The notes beneath the pieces were generated by a model. That model did no database searches and was not told the DNA's origin. It saw only the letters and a list, made by a program, of their open reading frames with translations. A stretch of 64,000 nucleotides of DNA from an uncultured bacterium (lineage in GTDB: Bacteria > Actinomycetota > Coriobacteriia > Coriobacteriales > Coriobacteriaceae). Shown here one piece after another: positions 33,935 to 43,128 of the stretch (positions are counted from its first letter, which is position 1; each line of letters begins with the position of its first letter). Both the position numbers and the translations under genes were made by a program. The DNA lies in NCBI GenBank assembly GCA_905214465.1, contig CAJMMD010000010.1:12640-76639 (forward strand). The letters are read 5' to 3'.

Positions 33935-34852
33935 CTAGGAAATACGGCCGATGCCTTCGCCCTCCTTGGGGCTTGTCGCGCATGGCAACTTGACCGCGCC
34001 GTCAATCAGTCGCTCGGCCTGCGCCACATAGCTCTCGCGCGCCACGGTTGAGACCGTCCCGTCGCGCAGATACGCAAGCAACGACTCGATCATCAGCTTG
34101 TCGAGCAGGTCGTATCCCTTGGCCTGAGCGTAGTTGAGGAGATAGCGGTCCTGGAGCCCCCGTACCTTAGTTGCCAAATCGGTTTCCATCTTTTCCTCCC
34201 TGTAATAAAAGTTCTGCCGATTGTCCGAAAGCGCCTCAAACGGGCGTTTGACACATAGCTCGAAGTTGAAACGCGAACTCGCATCGAATACGCGTTGCTG
34301 AATCACGCGGTAACGTTCGAAAAACATGACGGCATCGTCTTCGTCCGCCGTAAATCCATGCGATCCATCGCGATGCACGTGGTCGCTGGGTCTTTTGTAG
34401 TCGATGCTTCGCACAAAGCGAGACGGAATGCGTCCCCCTTTTTCGGACGAGTACTTCATACCTGTCGAAACCTGCTCAAACATGAGCACGCCGCTCGATT
34501 TAAAGCGCGGATTGCTTCCGTGCCGAAACAGGCTAATTAAGATGGCCATGCAGCGCATACAGTTATCGCGCTGGGGAAAGTACAGCGACAGCAAAGCGAG
34601 CGCCGCCGCGGCCAAAAGCTCGCGAGCCTCGTGCACATCGTCTCGATACTGCTCGGGCACCAGCCCGGGAATATCGGGTGAATGCTTTTCCAGTACGCCA
34701 ACAAGCGCCTTAGCGAGGCGTTCAACGTTCTCCTCACCGCAGTACGGATACGGAAACGGCTTCTCTGCCTTCACGTTCTTTTCGCACATGCCACGGAGGT
34801 CTTCGTCGAGCGTGTTGAGGAATACCTCATAAATGTTGTCTTCGTTCTTCAT
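33935..34852 (-). CDS. 305-aa hypothetical protein, first gene of the VirD4-ClpP operon
   Basis: Starts at the ATG at 34852 (AGGAAG upstream) and ends 38 bp before the ATPase gene. Mostly helical and without membrane segments. It contains paired cysteines (NCMRCMAIL) and a charged central part (VRSIDYKRPSDHVHRDGSHG). No known domain. As first gene of the operon it may be a regulatory or recognition component; this is positional inference only. Confidence 0.55.
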   Translation of the reverse strand: MKNEDNIYEVFLNTLDEDLRGMCEKNVKAEKPFPYPYCGEENVERLAKALVGVLEKHSPDIPGLVPEQYRDDVHEARELLAAAALALLSLYFPQRDNCMRCMAILISLFRHGSNPRFKSSGVLMFEQVSTGMKYSSEKGGRIPSRFVRSIDYKRPSDHVHRDGSHGFTADEDDAVMFFERYRVIQQRVFDASSRFNFELCVKRPFEALSDNRQNFYYREEKMETDLATKVRGLQDRYLLNYAQAKGYDLLDKLMIESLLAYLRDGTVSTVARESYVAQAERLIDGAVKLPCATSPKEGEGIGRIS

Positions 34853-35142
34853 GGATGCTTCTTCCTGTCCGGTTGCAAATGTTTGTCGGTAAGTTTGTTC
34901 TAAGTTTTAGAATGTTCTGAGGCATAGGTAGTAGTTATTGACCTAACCTGCTGCTTCGTAAGTGAAATTGCCCTGCTCGATAGCGCAGTTTGCCTAAAGG
35001 CTGTATAGCGGTTGTATCAAGCAGTTAATATTGAGTTGGCTTTGGATTGCTTCGAGGATAGCACAGTGCACTGTTCTCGTCATTAGAAATTTTCATTTTT
35101 TTTCTGCTAATATAAACCCACTAAGAAGAAAGGGCTCTATAC
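34853..35142. promoter_or_regulatory. Divergent promoter region with two palindromes
   Basis: The 290-bp region separates divergent starts. TTCTAA-GTT-TTAGAA (34898-34912) lies nearer the minus-strand operon. ACAGTGCACTGT (35063-35074) is a perfect 12-bp palindrome about 37 bp upstream of a TATAAA box (35111-35116) for the plus-strand gene. Both fit operator positions. Confidence 0.5.
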
Positions 35143-36582
35143 ATGCGTGAAACTACATCATCATTGCCACGCCTCACCGCCGCCGCCCTCTCGCGCGCGC
35201 TTAACCTGGAACAAGGCAGTCGCCTGCTCACTGTCCGTCTGCCTGGCGCTGTGGATGCCGAAGATCTCGCTAAGTGCTTTACCCTAAACGGTAACGGCGT
35301 GCCCGATATTTGTGAGCTTGAACCCGGCAAGCAGAATGCAAGCGATGATGATGCAGCGCCGGTGTTTGTCGATGCATCAAACTACTACCGCGCAAATAAG
35401 CACGATATCGAAAAAGACAGTGCCGCGCTCATCGATTATTTAGAGCCTGGCTACCTTGATTTTTGCGACTGGGGTCCTTTTATTTGGTGCCTGTATGCTC
35501 TCGCCCTTTCGGGCCGCACTCGAGCAGCCGTGGTACTTCCCGCCGATTTACTTGATAAAGCTGAACAAGCACGCACGATTTTGATACGCGAAGGGCTCAT
35601 CGAGAGCGTCGTTTATTTGCCACTTTCCGAGCCCAGGCCCTACATGACAAGCGCGCTCCTCATACTGTCTTCAGGAAATCGCAGCGTTGCATTTCGCAGC
35701 GCAATTGAGCCCGGACCGCGTTTTCAATATGTGACTAAAACATCGTATTACTCTGATATCACCTTTTCTATCTCTCCTGACTGGGCCCGCATTGATACCA
35801 ATACGCCAAGATCGACGCCAATCGAAACGTCCACTTTTGCCACGCGCGAGCTGCTCCAACACCACGCCGCTCTCTCAAAAGGCAAAATCAGCCTCATCGC
35901 CATCACCCGAAACTACAGCGCCACACTCGGTGACTCTTTTACGCGAGTCGCGCCATTCATGCCCCGCGAGAGCACGACATCGAACGACATTGACGCAGTC
36001 GAGGTGCGCCGAATCTCATCTCAAGATTTTCAAGACGGCAACCTTCTACCCGCAGATGCTGTAGAGAGTGCAAATGGCTCGGATTCCAAAATCGTAAAGG
36101 TGAACCCCAGCGTTCTCGATCGATATGAGCTCCGCGCTGGAGATATCGTCATGCCACGCATGCTGGGTCGCTACGGCGCGTCCAACCTGCTCGTCGTCAG
36201 CGCCGATGACGCGAAGCAACACCTGGTTGCTTCGCATAACACCACCGTCATTCGCCCGTTGTTCCAAACGATGACCGAAGAGGAGCGCGTAGTGTTTTCG
36301 GAGATAATCGTTGGATACCTTACCGAAGGCCATGGGGCGAAGCTGATTCAAGCATTAACTGAAGCAGCCAGCATCCGCGCCATCCGCCCTACCGACCTGT
36401 TCGAGATCGAAGTCCCGCCAGCGCTCGACCCGCGCACGCGCGAGTACAGCGAATCCATCAATCGCTTTGCCGAGGTCGTAGAAGCAAAGAAACAAGCCGA
36501 GACCGCTGTCGCCCAAGCCCAGCGCAACCTCGAAACCGCAAAGAAGGCCGTCACTCAGGTGGTCGACCAGGCCTGCGAATAG
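35143..36582 (+). CDS. HsdM/HsdS-like protein without methylase catalytic motifs (second copy)
   Basis: 479 aa. The first half contains RTRAAVVLPADLLDKAEQAR, then IREGLIESVVYLPLSEPRPY and SALLIL, which is the C-terminal portion of a type I N6-adenine methylase fold. The second half is HsdS-like (TRVAPFMPRES...VRRISSQDFQDGNL...YELRAGDIVMPRMLGRYGAS), followed by a coiled tail (KKQAETAVAQAQRNLETAKK). NPPY and SAM motifs are absent. It shares this unusual layout with the 18436-20079 gene, and both are divergent from an island operon. Probably DNA recognition without methylation. Confidence 0.62.
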   Translation: MRETTSSLPRLTAAALSRALNLEQGSRLLTVRLPGAVDAEDLAKCFTLNGNGVPDICELEPGKQNASDDDAAPVFVDASNYYRANKHDIEKDSAALIDYLEPGYLDFCDWGPFIWCLYALALSGRTRAAVVLPADLLDKAEQARTILIREGLIESVVYLPLSEPRPYMTSALLILSSGNRSVAFRSAIEPGPRFQYVTKTSYYSDITFSISPDWARIDTNTPRSTPIETSTFATRELLQHHAALSKGKISLIAITRNYSATLGDSFTRVAPFMPRESTTSNDIDAVEVRRISSQDFQDGNLLPADAVESANGSDSKIVKVNPSVLDRYELRAGDIVMPRMLGRYGASNLLVVSADDAKQHLVASHNTTVIRPLFQTMTEEERVVFSEIIVGYLTEGHGAKLIQALTEAASIRAIRPTDLFEIEVPPALDPRTREYSESINRFAEVVEAKKQAETAVAQAQRNLETAKKAVTQVVDQACE

Positions 36583-36605
36583 CGCATAGGCAGTAGAAAC
36601 GTCTT

Positions 36606-36640
36606 AAGCCGGCGTCAGGAACTGGTCCTGCCGCCGGCTA
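36606..36640. terminator. Strong stem-loop between convergent genes
   Basis: AGCCGGCGTCAGGA pairs with TCCTGCCGCCGGCT around ACTGG, with one mismatched pair. It separates the convergent ends at 36582 and 36652. There is no long T-run, so termination efficiency is uncertain. Confidence 0.5.
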
Positions 36641-36651
36641 AACTATCTAGA

Positions 36652-37542
36652 CTATTCCCATCCCGTGGTCTGAGGATTCCATTTGCACATATTCGCCGAA
36701 CGGTCAAAGCACGGTACGTACAACCGATTGACGATCTCTTCTGCTCCAGTGATACTCCCCGCGAGATCAAGTACCCCCGCCTGCCTAGCCATCTTTACAT
36801 ACTGCGCAGAACCATTTTGTTTCCACCAGAGAGGCGCCACGAACTCTTCCGGCATTGCCACCTTGCGGACAGACGCTTCTTTCTCGACTCTCTCGATAAG
36901 TGTAGCCCCATCGATGAAGCAAGTTTTCGCGTACACCAAGATGTCGACTATATCCTTGATTCGCGAAGAGGCACGGCCCTCATGCATCTCTATCATTGCG
37001 AGCAATTTATCTGCAAGGGCGCTCTCCACTCGGCATACTCGATAGTCGCAGACTGGGAGCCCCTCGATATTCAAACGATCGATCGGCGCGAGAACCTCAG
37101 GCTCAAGTCCCCGCACTTCATCAATTACCAAGTCAATTGAAATTGGCTGTAGCTTCTTGGTTCCCATAAAGGGGGTGAACCATACCTTAGCACCGCACCG
37201 ATACTCATCTTCTTCTTTGATCTGCTCTGCACGATCAAAGACAAACGAAACGAAATCCTCCAGATCAATCGAAGCCGCCCGCACCAGATCGGCAACAGCC
37301 TCTTCGAGGCTCTCCTCTTGAGCAACCAAGTCAATATCTCTTGTGACACGCGCATCGAGCGTTCGCGCCAGGACGCTTTGACCACCTTTAAGCACAAAAC
37401 GGCAGTCATCTTCTGAAAAAACGCGACATAGGAAGCGATGAAAGTAGAAACCAACGATTGCCCGATTAGTATCCATTGGTGATTCTCTTGCGGCATTTCT
37501 AACAGCCATCTCCAATGCGGCAGGCGTTTTGTACTTCACCAT
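36652..37542 (-). CDS. AbiEii-type nucleotidyltransferase toxin
   Basis: 296 aa. Features of AbiEii/MenT-like toxins are visible: VLKGGQSVLARTLDARVTRDID near residues 48-70 (GG..S/R.T.DiDL nucleotidyltransferase core), a distal SIDLVID metal-ligand strand, and the ADKLLAM helix followed by SRIKDIVDILVYA. Such toxins transfer nucleotides to tRNA or other acceptors and arrest growth on phage infection. GGAGGAC precedes the ATG. Its cognate antitoxin gene is 15 bp upstream. Confidence 0.85.
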   Translation of the reverse strand: MVKYKTPAALEMAVRNAARESPMDTNRAIVGFYFHRFLCRVFSEDDCRFVLKGGQSVLARTLDARVTRDIDLVAQEESLEEAVADLVRAASIDLEDFVSFVFDRAEQIKEEDEYRCGAKVWFTPFMGTKKLQPISIDLVIDEVRGLEPEVLAPIDRLNIEGLPVCDYRVCRVESALADKLLAMIEMHEGRASSRIKDIVDILVYAKTCFIDGATLIERVEKEASVRKVAMPEEFVAPLWWKQNGSAQYVKMARQAGVLDLAGSITGAEEIVNRLYVPCFDRSANMCKWNPQTTGWE

Positions 37543-37557
37543 GTCCTCCGTTTCGCA

Positions 37558-38181
37558 TTACCCGTTCAGTACCATCAGCAAAGGCGCCATCAGCTCGCGT
37601 CGTTTGGCGGTTTTAGAGTTCTCTTCTACAAGATCCTTCAGCCGTTGTATATCGAGTCCACGTCCAAGCGCGTCGTTATAGGCATCGATAATTAATGAGG
37701 GATCCTCGCAATCGAGGCAAAGATCGACAAGCGTGCGCTCGGGTTTAGTTACCGGCAGGCCGTCGAGCCAAACGATGTCCCGCTCAGCAATCTCGCGCTT
37801 TACAAAAGAAAGGGATTCGTTTCTTGTATTGATACGCATGGGCGCGGTCATCCTGTAGGGGGACAGATAGAAATCGCCCATTTGCTGCAGGTTCGCCGCT
37901 GTCGTACCGCTCACGGCGATGCCATCCCACTGACGTTTTCTCTCCCACGCGCAAAGGGAGGGATTGGTGAGCTTCCAAAAGGCGTTGAGTTCGTCGGTGT
38001 CTCGGCGCTGCGTTCCAGACATCCGGTAGGCGCCGTGGCATATCCGTTCAAGACGCCCTGCGCGGCATGAGTGCGCTAGCGCATCTCGAGAGATGTCCAT
38101 GCGAGCCGCCTGGGCTGTGGTGAACACGCCCTCGCTCTCGGAAAGCTCGCTTATCGCCGCTATGTTGCTAAAGTACTTCAT
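37558..38181 (-). CDS. AbiEi-type antitoxin/regulator
   Basis: 207 aa from the ATG at 38181. The N-terminal winged helix (SESEGVFTTAQAARMDISRD, then a typical VxRGxY-type stretch GRLERICHGAYRM) matches AbiEi_4 antitoxins. The C-terminal part carries the VTKPERTLVDLCLD motif of the family. AbiEi autorepresses the operon through its winged helix and neutralises AbiEii. The start is chosen because a -10 box ends six bases before it, giving a leaderless mRNA; an upstream in-frame codon would place the promoter inside the gene. Confidence 0.85.
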   Translation of the reverse strand: MKYFSNIAAISELSESEGVFTTAQAARMDISRDALAHSCRAGRLERICHGAYRMSGTQRRDTDELNAFWKLTNPSLCAWERKRQWDGIAVSGTTAANLQQMGDFYLSPYRMTAPMRINTRNESLSFVKREIAERDIVWLDGLPVTKPERTLVDLCLDCEDPSLIIDAYNDALGRGLDIQRLKDLVEENSKTAKRRELMAPLLMVLNG

Positions 38182-38187
38182 GCTGCA

Positions 38188-38215
38188 ATTGTAGGATATT
38201 TTCATACTTTTGCAA
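38188..38215 (-). promoter_or_regulatory. Leaderless promoter of the AbiE pair
   Basis: On the minus strand TTGCAA (38215-38210) and TACAAT (38193-38188) are 16 bp apart, and the ATG begins seven bases after the -10 box. TTGCAA...TTGCAG repeats flank the spacer and could bind the AbiEi winged helix. Confidence 0.55.
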
Positions 38216-38300
38216 CGTGATTTTTGATCCATTAGATCCGTTTGCCTTGTTTACCCCATTTCTGACGCCGTTTTGCACCGGCACCCCATCCCCCGCTATT

Positions 38301-38480
38301 GAGGTCTAATACTTTTCCGCGAAGTGAACGGCTGTTTTTGGACCTCTGAAACATCCGCATTTTTCGGCGGCAAAATCGTGGGATTTCAGCATTGAAACCG
38401 CAGGAAGCGGCACCTCTAAAGTGTCGATGCTTCGGGGGTCCGTTTTCACTCATTCACTTCTCGGAAAAGTATTAGACCTC
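38301..38480. repeat. 180-bp hairpin element, copy 1
   Basis: The outer arms GAGGTCTAATACTTTTCCG... (38301-38328) and ...AAAAGTATTAGACCTC (38453-38480) match in 27 of 28 positions. A second inner pair (GGACCTCTGAA/TTCGGGGGTCC) follows. The core is shared with 41357-41544, but the first 12 bp of the arms are not. It lies between the divergent AbiEi and DUF4342 genes. A non-autonomous hairpin element or structured RNA. Confidence 0.75.
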
Positions 38481-38590
38481 GCCATCAGCTATCCCAAAGA
38501 TCAGACCGCCCCTCCTTCACGCCACGCAAAACCTGCCTTTTCTGCCCCTGCCCGCCTCCGCACCACCCAAAAACTCATCCAACATTAATC

Positions 38591-38618
38591 TTGGCTCAAG
38601 AATCGCTTAATCTATAAC
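38591..38618 (+). promoter_or_regulatory. Probable promoter of the DUF4342/two-component operon
   Basis: TTGGCT (38591-38596) and TATAAC (38613-38618) with a 16-bp spacer, about 110 bp before the DUF4342 start codon. Confidence 0.4.
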
Positions 38619-38731
38619 CTGCACTATAGAGTTCGACCAAGGGCGGGGCGGCGCAACGCAGACCGCCGAACGCAACGCTCGCGCCCGGGCAGATCGCCCG
38701 GCGTCGCGCCCATCGAACGAAAGGACAGGTC

Positions 38732-39274
38732 ATGGACGACCTCGAAAAAGTTGAAACCATCCGCACCAAGTGCAACGTGAGCTACACCGACGCCAAGGCC
38801 GCGCTCGACGCCGCCGACGGCAACGTCCTGGACGCCATCATTTGGCTCGAGTCGCAGGGCAAGACGCAGACCACGTCGGCGCACGCCGCCACCGAGTCCG
38901 CGCCAGCCGACGAGCCCTCGGCTGAGATGGTCGCCGCGCAGGTCGCCTACGAAAAGTCGAGCGAAAAGACCGACTTCTCCAAGAAGATGGACAGCGTGTG
39001 GGAGTACCTCAAAAAGCTCTTCCGTCTGAGCCTGGACACCAAGTTTATCGCCACGCGCCGCGACGCGATCATCCTCAACATCCCCATCCTGATCCCCATC
39101 GTCGCGCTGTTTGCCTGGGGCGCCACGATTTGGCTGATGCTCATTGGCCTGTTCTTTGGCATGCGCTACCGCATCGATAGCGACGGCGACGTGCCCGGCA
39201 GCATCAACACCCTGATGGACAGCGCTGCCAATGCCGCGGACGACATCAAGCAAAATCTCAACGACGACAAGTAA
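38732..39274 (+). CDS. DUF4342 protein with UBA/Ts-N-like N-terminus
   Basis: 180 aa; GAAAGGACAGGTC precedes the ATG. Residues 1-42 (LEKVETIRTKCNVSYTDAKA-ALDAADGNVLDAI) form a UBA/TS-N-like helical bundle as in elongation factor Ts. A DUF4342 region follows, with one hydrophobic hairpin or two short helices (IILNIPILIPIVALFAWGAT-IWLMLIGLFFGM). The family is uncharacterised. It sits 18 bp upstream of a response-regulator gene, suggesting co-expression with the two-component system and a role at the membrane. Confidence 0.75.
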   Translation: MDDLEKVETIRTKCNVSYTDAKAALDAADGNVLDAIIWLESQGKTQTTSAHAATESAPADEPSAEMVAAQVAYEKSSEKTDFSKKMDSVWEYLKKLFRLSLDTKFIATRRDAIILNIPILIPIVALFAWGATIWLMLIGLFFGMRYRIDSDGDVPGSINTLMDSAANAADDIKQNLNDDK

Positions 39275-39292
39275 TCGCAGACGGGGGCACGT

Positions 39293-40046
<754 letters not shown>

Positions 40047-40063
<17 letters not shown>

Positions 40064-41342
40064 CGACGAGGCTAAGCGCGTCACCTCCATCGCCCGCGCC
40101 ATCAACTGGAGCTATATGTGGCGCCGCTTGGTGAGCTACGTCTGGCTGGATCTGTTACTGCTGCTTGTTGCGGCGGCGATCCTCGTCTATGGCTACAACC
40201 AGACGCTGCCCGATGGCGCGTTTACCGCGGGATGGATCCCCAGCGCTAGCGTTCACGGCATGTCACTGACGCCCGCGCGCGGCTGGGACCTGACAACGCT
40301 CACCTATACCGTCGAGTTTGCGCGTACCACCAAGACCTTCCCCCTCGCGCAGGACCTCGTCGCACTGTGGCCCCTCTACCTTGTCGTTGTAGGTTGGCAA
40401 GTCATCAGCGTGCTCAACATGCTCGACGGCGCCCGCCGCGTGCGCCGTACCATGGCACCGCTCAACGACCTGGCCCTGCGCGTTGACGAGCTCGGGCGCA
40501 TGCAGCTCGCCGGCGGCAAGATGGAAACGCTCGAGCAGGCCATCGAGCGCGCAAGCGTCGACTCGCCGAGCGTCACCACCGGCGACGCCGATCTGGCGAG
40601 TATCGAGGTCGCGCTCAACCGCCTGCTGCGCCAGATGCAAGAGGCCAAGCTGCAGCAGATGCGCTTTGTCAACGATGCGAGTCACGAGCTGCGCACGCCC
40701 ATCGCGGTGATTCAGGGCTACGTGAACATGCTCGACCGCTGGGGCAAAGACGACCCGGACGTGCTGGCAGAGTCCATCGCCTCGCTCAAAGCCGAAAGCG
40801 AGCATATGCAGGAGCTCGTGGAGCAGTTGCTGTTTTTAGCGCGCGGCGATGCCGGTCGCACCGTGCTGCGGCGCGCGAATACCAACCTGGCTGCACTGGT
40901 CGGCGAGGTTTGCGAAGAATCACAGATGATCGATGCCGGGCACACATATCGGCTGGCGTATGATGCCGCACTTACCGGCGACCCGCGCTGCAACGCATCG
41001 GTTGACGTGGCACTCGTGAAGCAGGCGCTGCGCGTGATCGTGCAAAACGCCGCCAAGTATTCGGACGCAGGCACGACCGTCACGTTTGCCATAACACCCG
41101 ATGCGGGCACGGGCGCGATTGACATAAGCGTTGAGGACGAGGGCATCGGCATGAACCAGGAATCCGCAGCTCACGCTTTCGAGCGGTTCTACCGTGCCGA
41201 CAACGCACGCGATGCCGGCGCACAGGGCTCGGGCCTGGGGCTCGCTATCGCCAAGTGGATCGTCGACAGCCACGGCGGTGTCATTGGCGTGACCTCAGTC
41301 GAGGGCGTCGGCAGCCGCTTTACGATTCGGCTGCCACGGTAG
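40047..41342 (+). CDS. Sensor histidine kinase
   Basis: 431 aa from the ATG at 40047, inside the end of the regulator gene. Two membrane helices (about 30-48 and 104-124) flank a short extracytoplasmic loop. A HAMP-like segment follows, then HisKA with FVNDASHELRTPIAV (phospho-acceptor His), and HATPase with N box VQNAAKYS, DEGIGM and GSGLGLAIAKWIV. A membrane sensor kinase paired with the upstream regulator. The small sensor loop gives no clue to ligand. An earlier in-frame extension overlaps the regulator and is not a real start. Confidence 0.9.
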
Positions 41343-41356
41343 GGGCGTCTCTCACG

Positions 41357-41544
41357 AATCGAAGGTGAATGCTTTTCCGCGAAGTGAGCGACCTATTTTG
41401 GACCCCCGAAGCATCCGCACTTTTTGGCGCCAAAACCGCAGGAAATACCTGACAAAACCGCAGGAAAGAGCGACGTAAAAGTGTCGATGCTTCAGGGGCT
41501 CGATTTCACTCGTTCACTTCGCGGAAAAGCATTCACCTTCGATT
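41357..41544. repeat. 188-bp hairpin element, copy 2
   Basis: Arms AATCGAAGGTGAATGCTTTT... (from 41357) and the matching right arm ending at 41544 agree in about 35 of 36 positions. The inner part (TTTTCCGCGAAGTGA, GGACC-C-GAA-CATCCGCA, TTCACTTCGCGGAAAA) is shared with 38301-38480. The outer 12-15 bp differ from copy 1 yet are self-complementary. It is located just after the kinase stop. Confidence 0.75.
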
Positions 41545-41576
41545 TACGGCAGCCCGTCAGTCACCCTCTCGGCATT

Positions 41577-41613
41577 AAAAATGGGGCAAAGCCACGCGCC
41601 TTACCCCATTTTT
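41577..41613. terminator. Bidirectional Rho-independent terminator
   Basis: AAAAATGGGG (41577-41586) and CCCCATTTTT (41604-41613) pair around an 18-nt loop. It is flanked by A and T runs on both strands, between the convergent kinase and VOC genes. Confidence 0.8.
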
Positions 41614-41636
41614 CGTTAGCTATAGCAGCCTGTGCG

Positions 41637-42011
41637 CTACTCGCGGCACAGGTGCACGGCGAAGCCGGCGAACTCGCGCTTAAAGTACACGAGCTTGGTG
41701 CCGCCGTCGGGCAGCAGCACGCGCGACTCCTCGTTGACCTCGAGCTCGCGCTCGGCAAACCACTTCTCGGCCGCATCGATGTCGTTGACGGCAAAGCCAA
41801 TGTGGCCCTTGGTGCCACGACCGTTCTGCTTCATAACCTCGACCAGCGAATCGTTAAAGTACGAAACCGGGGTCTCGATAACGGGCAGGCCCATCATCGT
41901 CGAGAACAGCTCCGCGATCTCCAAGGCGTCTACCGGGTCGGTGGCGTTGATGCCCACATGGGCAACGCGCATGCCAAAAAGCTCGACCGGGTTGGCGTTC
42001 TGCTCACTCAT
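41637..42011 (-). CDS. VOC-superfamily (glyoxalase-like) protein
   Basis: 124 aa forming the paired beta-alpha-beta-beta-beta modules of the VOC fold: RVAHVGINATDPVDALEIAE, then LPVIETPVSYF in the first half, and KGHIGFAVNDIDAAEKWFAE with GGTKLVYFKREFAGFAVHL in the second. His and Glu positions typical of metal ligands are present. Members include lyases and isomerases acting on small metabolites; the activity is unknown. It is 11 bp downstream of a PTS IIB gene, so probably sugar-related. Confidence 0.75.
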   Translation of the reverse strand: MSEQNANPVELFGMRVAHVGINATDPVDALEIAELFSTMMGLPVIETPVSYFNDSLVEVMKQNGRGTKGHIGFAVNDIDAAEKWFAERELEVNEESRVLLPDGGTKLVYFKREFAGFAVHLCRE

Positions 42012-42022
42012 ACAGTCAGCGC

Positions 42023-42310
42023 CTACTGAGCCATGACGTCGAGGACGGCCTTCTCGGCAGCGACGCGGTTCATGCCGGTCATGAAGGGCACGCCGCTCAC
42101 GTACGGGCAGGTGAGTCCCTCGGGGGCAACGGTGGTGGCGATCAGCAGGTCAGCGCCCTCGTCGCAGTAATCCTTGGCCTCGGAGATAGCGCACTGCACG
42201 ATCTCGTACTTGCCGGCATAACCGTTGGCATCGAGCATGGTGGCGACCTTCTGGGCAACGAGCGTGGAAGTAGCAGCGCCAGCACCGCAAGCCAAAACGA
42301 TCTTCTTCAT
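42023..42310 (-). CDS. PTS sugar transporter subunit IIB (galactitol-type)
   Basis: 95 aa with the phospho-acceptor loop VLACGAGAATST (Cys8), characteristic of IIB domains of the galactitol family, and a Rossmann-like remainder. IIB relays phosphate from IIA to the incoming sugar. Neither IIA nor IIC is encoded nearby, so this is an orphan that may serve a permease elsewhere. GGGAGACATTACCT precedes the ATG. Followed by the VOC gene in the same operon. Confidence 0.85.
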   Translation of the reverse strand: MKKIVLACGAGAATSTLVAQKVATMLDANGYAGKYEIVQCAISEAKDYCDEGADLLIATTVAPEGLTCPYVSGVPFMTGMNRVAAEKAVLDVMAQ

Positions 42311-42473
42311 AGGTAATGTCTCCCTTCATGGTTTACTTTAGGTAAGTGTACCGCAGCGAGCGATGGCGCTCGGCCTCGATGAGCTTTTATGCCAGTTTGC
42401 TTGCGCGCTGCGTATAATACATCTAGTACGTGTTGCCATACCGCTCGCTTTACGAGCGACTAAGGACCTTAAT

Positions 42474-43097
42474 ATGCCCGATTCCCGCACCCTCTGGACC
42501 GCCGTCGTTATCATCTGCATCGCCGTGTCGGTATTCTTTAGCGTCAAAAAACGTACCACGTTTAAGCGCCTGCAGCAGCTTATGGCTGCCAAGCGGTGGG
42601 ACGAGTTCGATCGCCTGCTCGACGCCAAGCTCACCAGCATGCTGTACCCGCGCTATAACCGAGACTACCTGCGCCTGAACTCCTATCTGCTGCGCGAGGA
42701 CCACAAGCGTGCCGACGAGATGTTCGATTTGCTGTTGGGGCTCAACCTGCCCAAGATGCAGCGCGTCGACCTGGTGATCAAAGCTTTTAACTATTACGTT
42801 GGCCAGGAGGACCGCAAAAAGTCCAAGGAGCTCCTGCACGAGATCAAGGGCTTTGAGGGCGGTCAGGCCGAGGCAGTCGCGCACGAATGCCAACTGATGT
42901 ACGACACGATGATTCTCAAGCGCCACAACGACATTCCCGAGCTGGAGCGCATGCTCGAGGATGTCGGCGACGACCCGGTCAAGCGCTGCCGCCTGGAGTA
43001 CCTGCTGGCCCTGCAATACCAGAACAAGGGCGACGAAGCCAAGTTCCAGGAGTTCCTGGAGAAGTCGGGCCAACACTCGATGGCCGTCAACGCGTAA
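42474..43097 (+). CDS. Membrane-anchored helical-repeat protein
   Basis: 207 aa from the ATG at 42474 (AAGGACC upstream; TATAAT at 42413-42418 is a good -10 box). An N-terminal membrane helix (WTAVVIICIAVSVFFSVKKR) is followed by TPR-like paired helices (FDRLLDAKLTSMLYPRYNRD, ADEMFDLLLGLNLPK, AYLLALQYQNKGDEAKF-type). It likely binds partner proteins on the cytoplasmic face. Function unknown. It is directly followed by a tRNA-Leu gene. Confidence 0.7.
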   Translation: MPDSRTLWTAVVIICIAVSVFFSVKKRTTFKRLQQLMAAKRWDEFDRLLDAKLTSMLYPRYNRDYLRLNSYLLREDHKRADEMFDLLLGLNLPKMQRVDLVIKAFNYYVGQEDRKKSKELLHEIKGFEGGQAEAVAHECQLMYDTMILKRHNDIPELERMLEDVGDDPVKRCRLEYLLALQYQNKGDEAKFQEFLEKSGQHSMAVNA

Positions 43098-43128
43098 CGG
43101 ACGGCTTGTGCTAGACTTCTAGTCTCAC

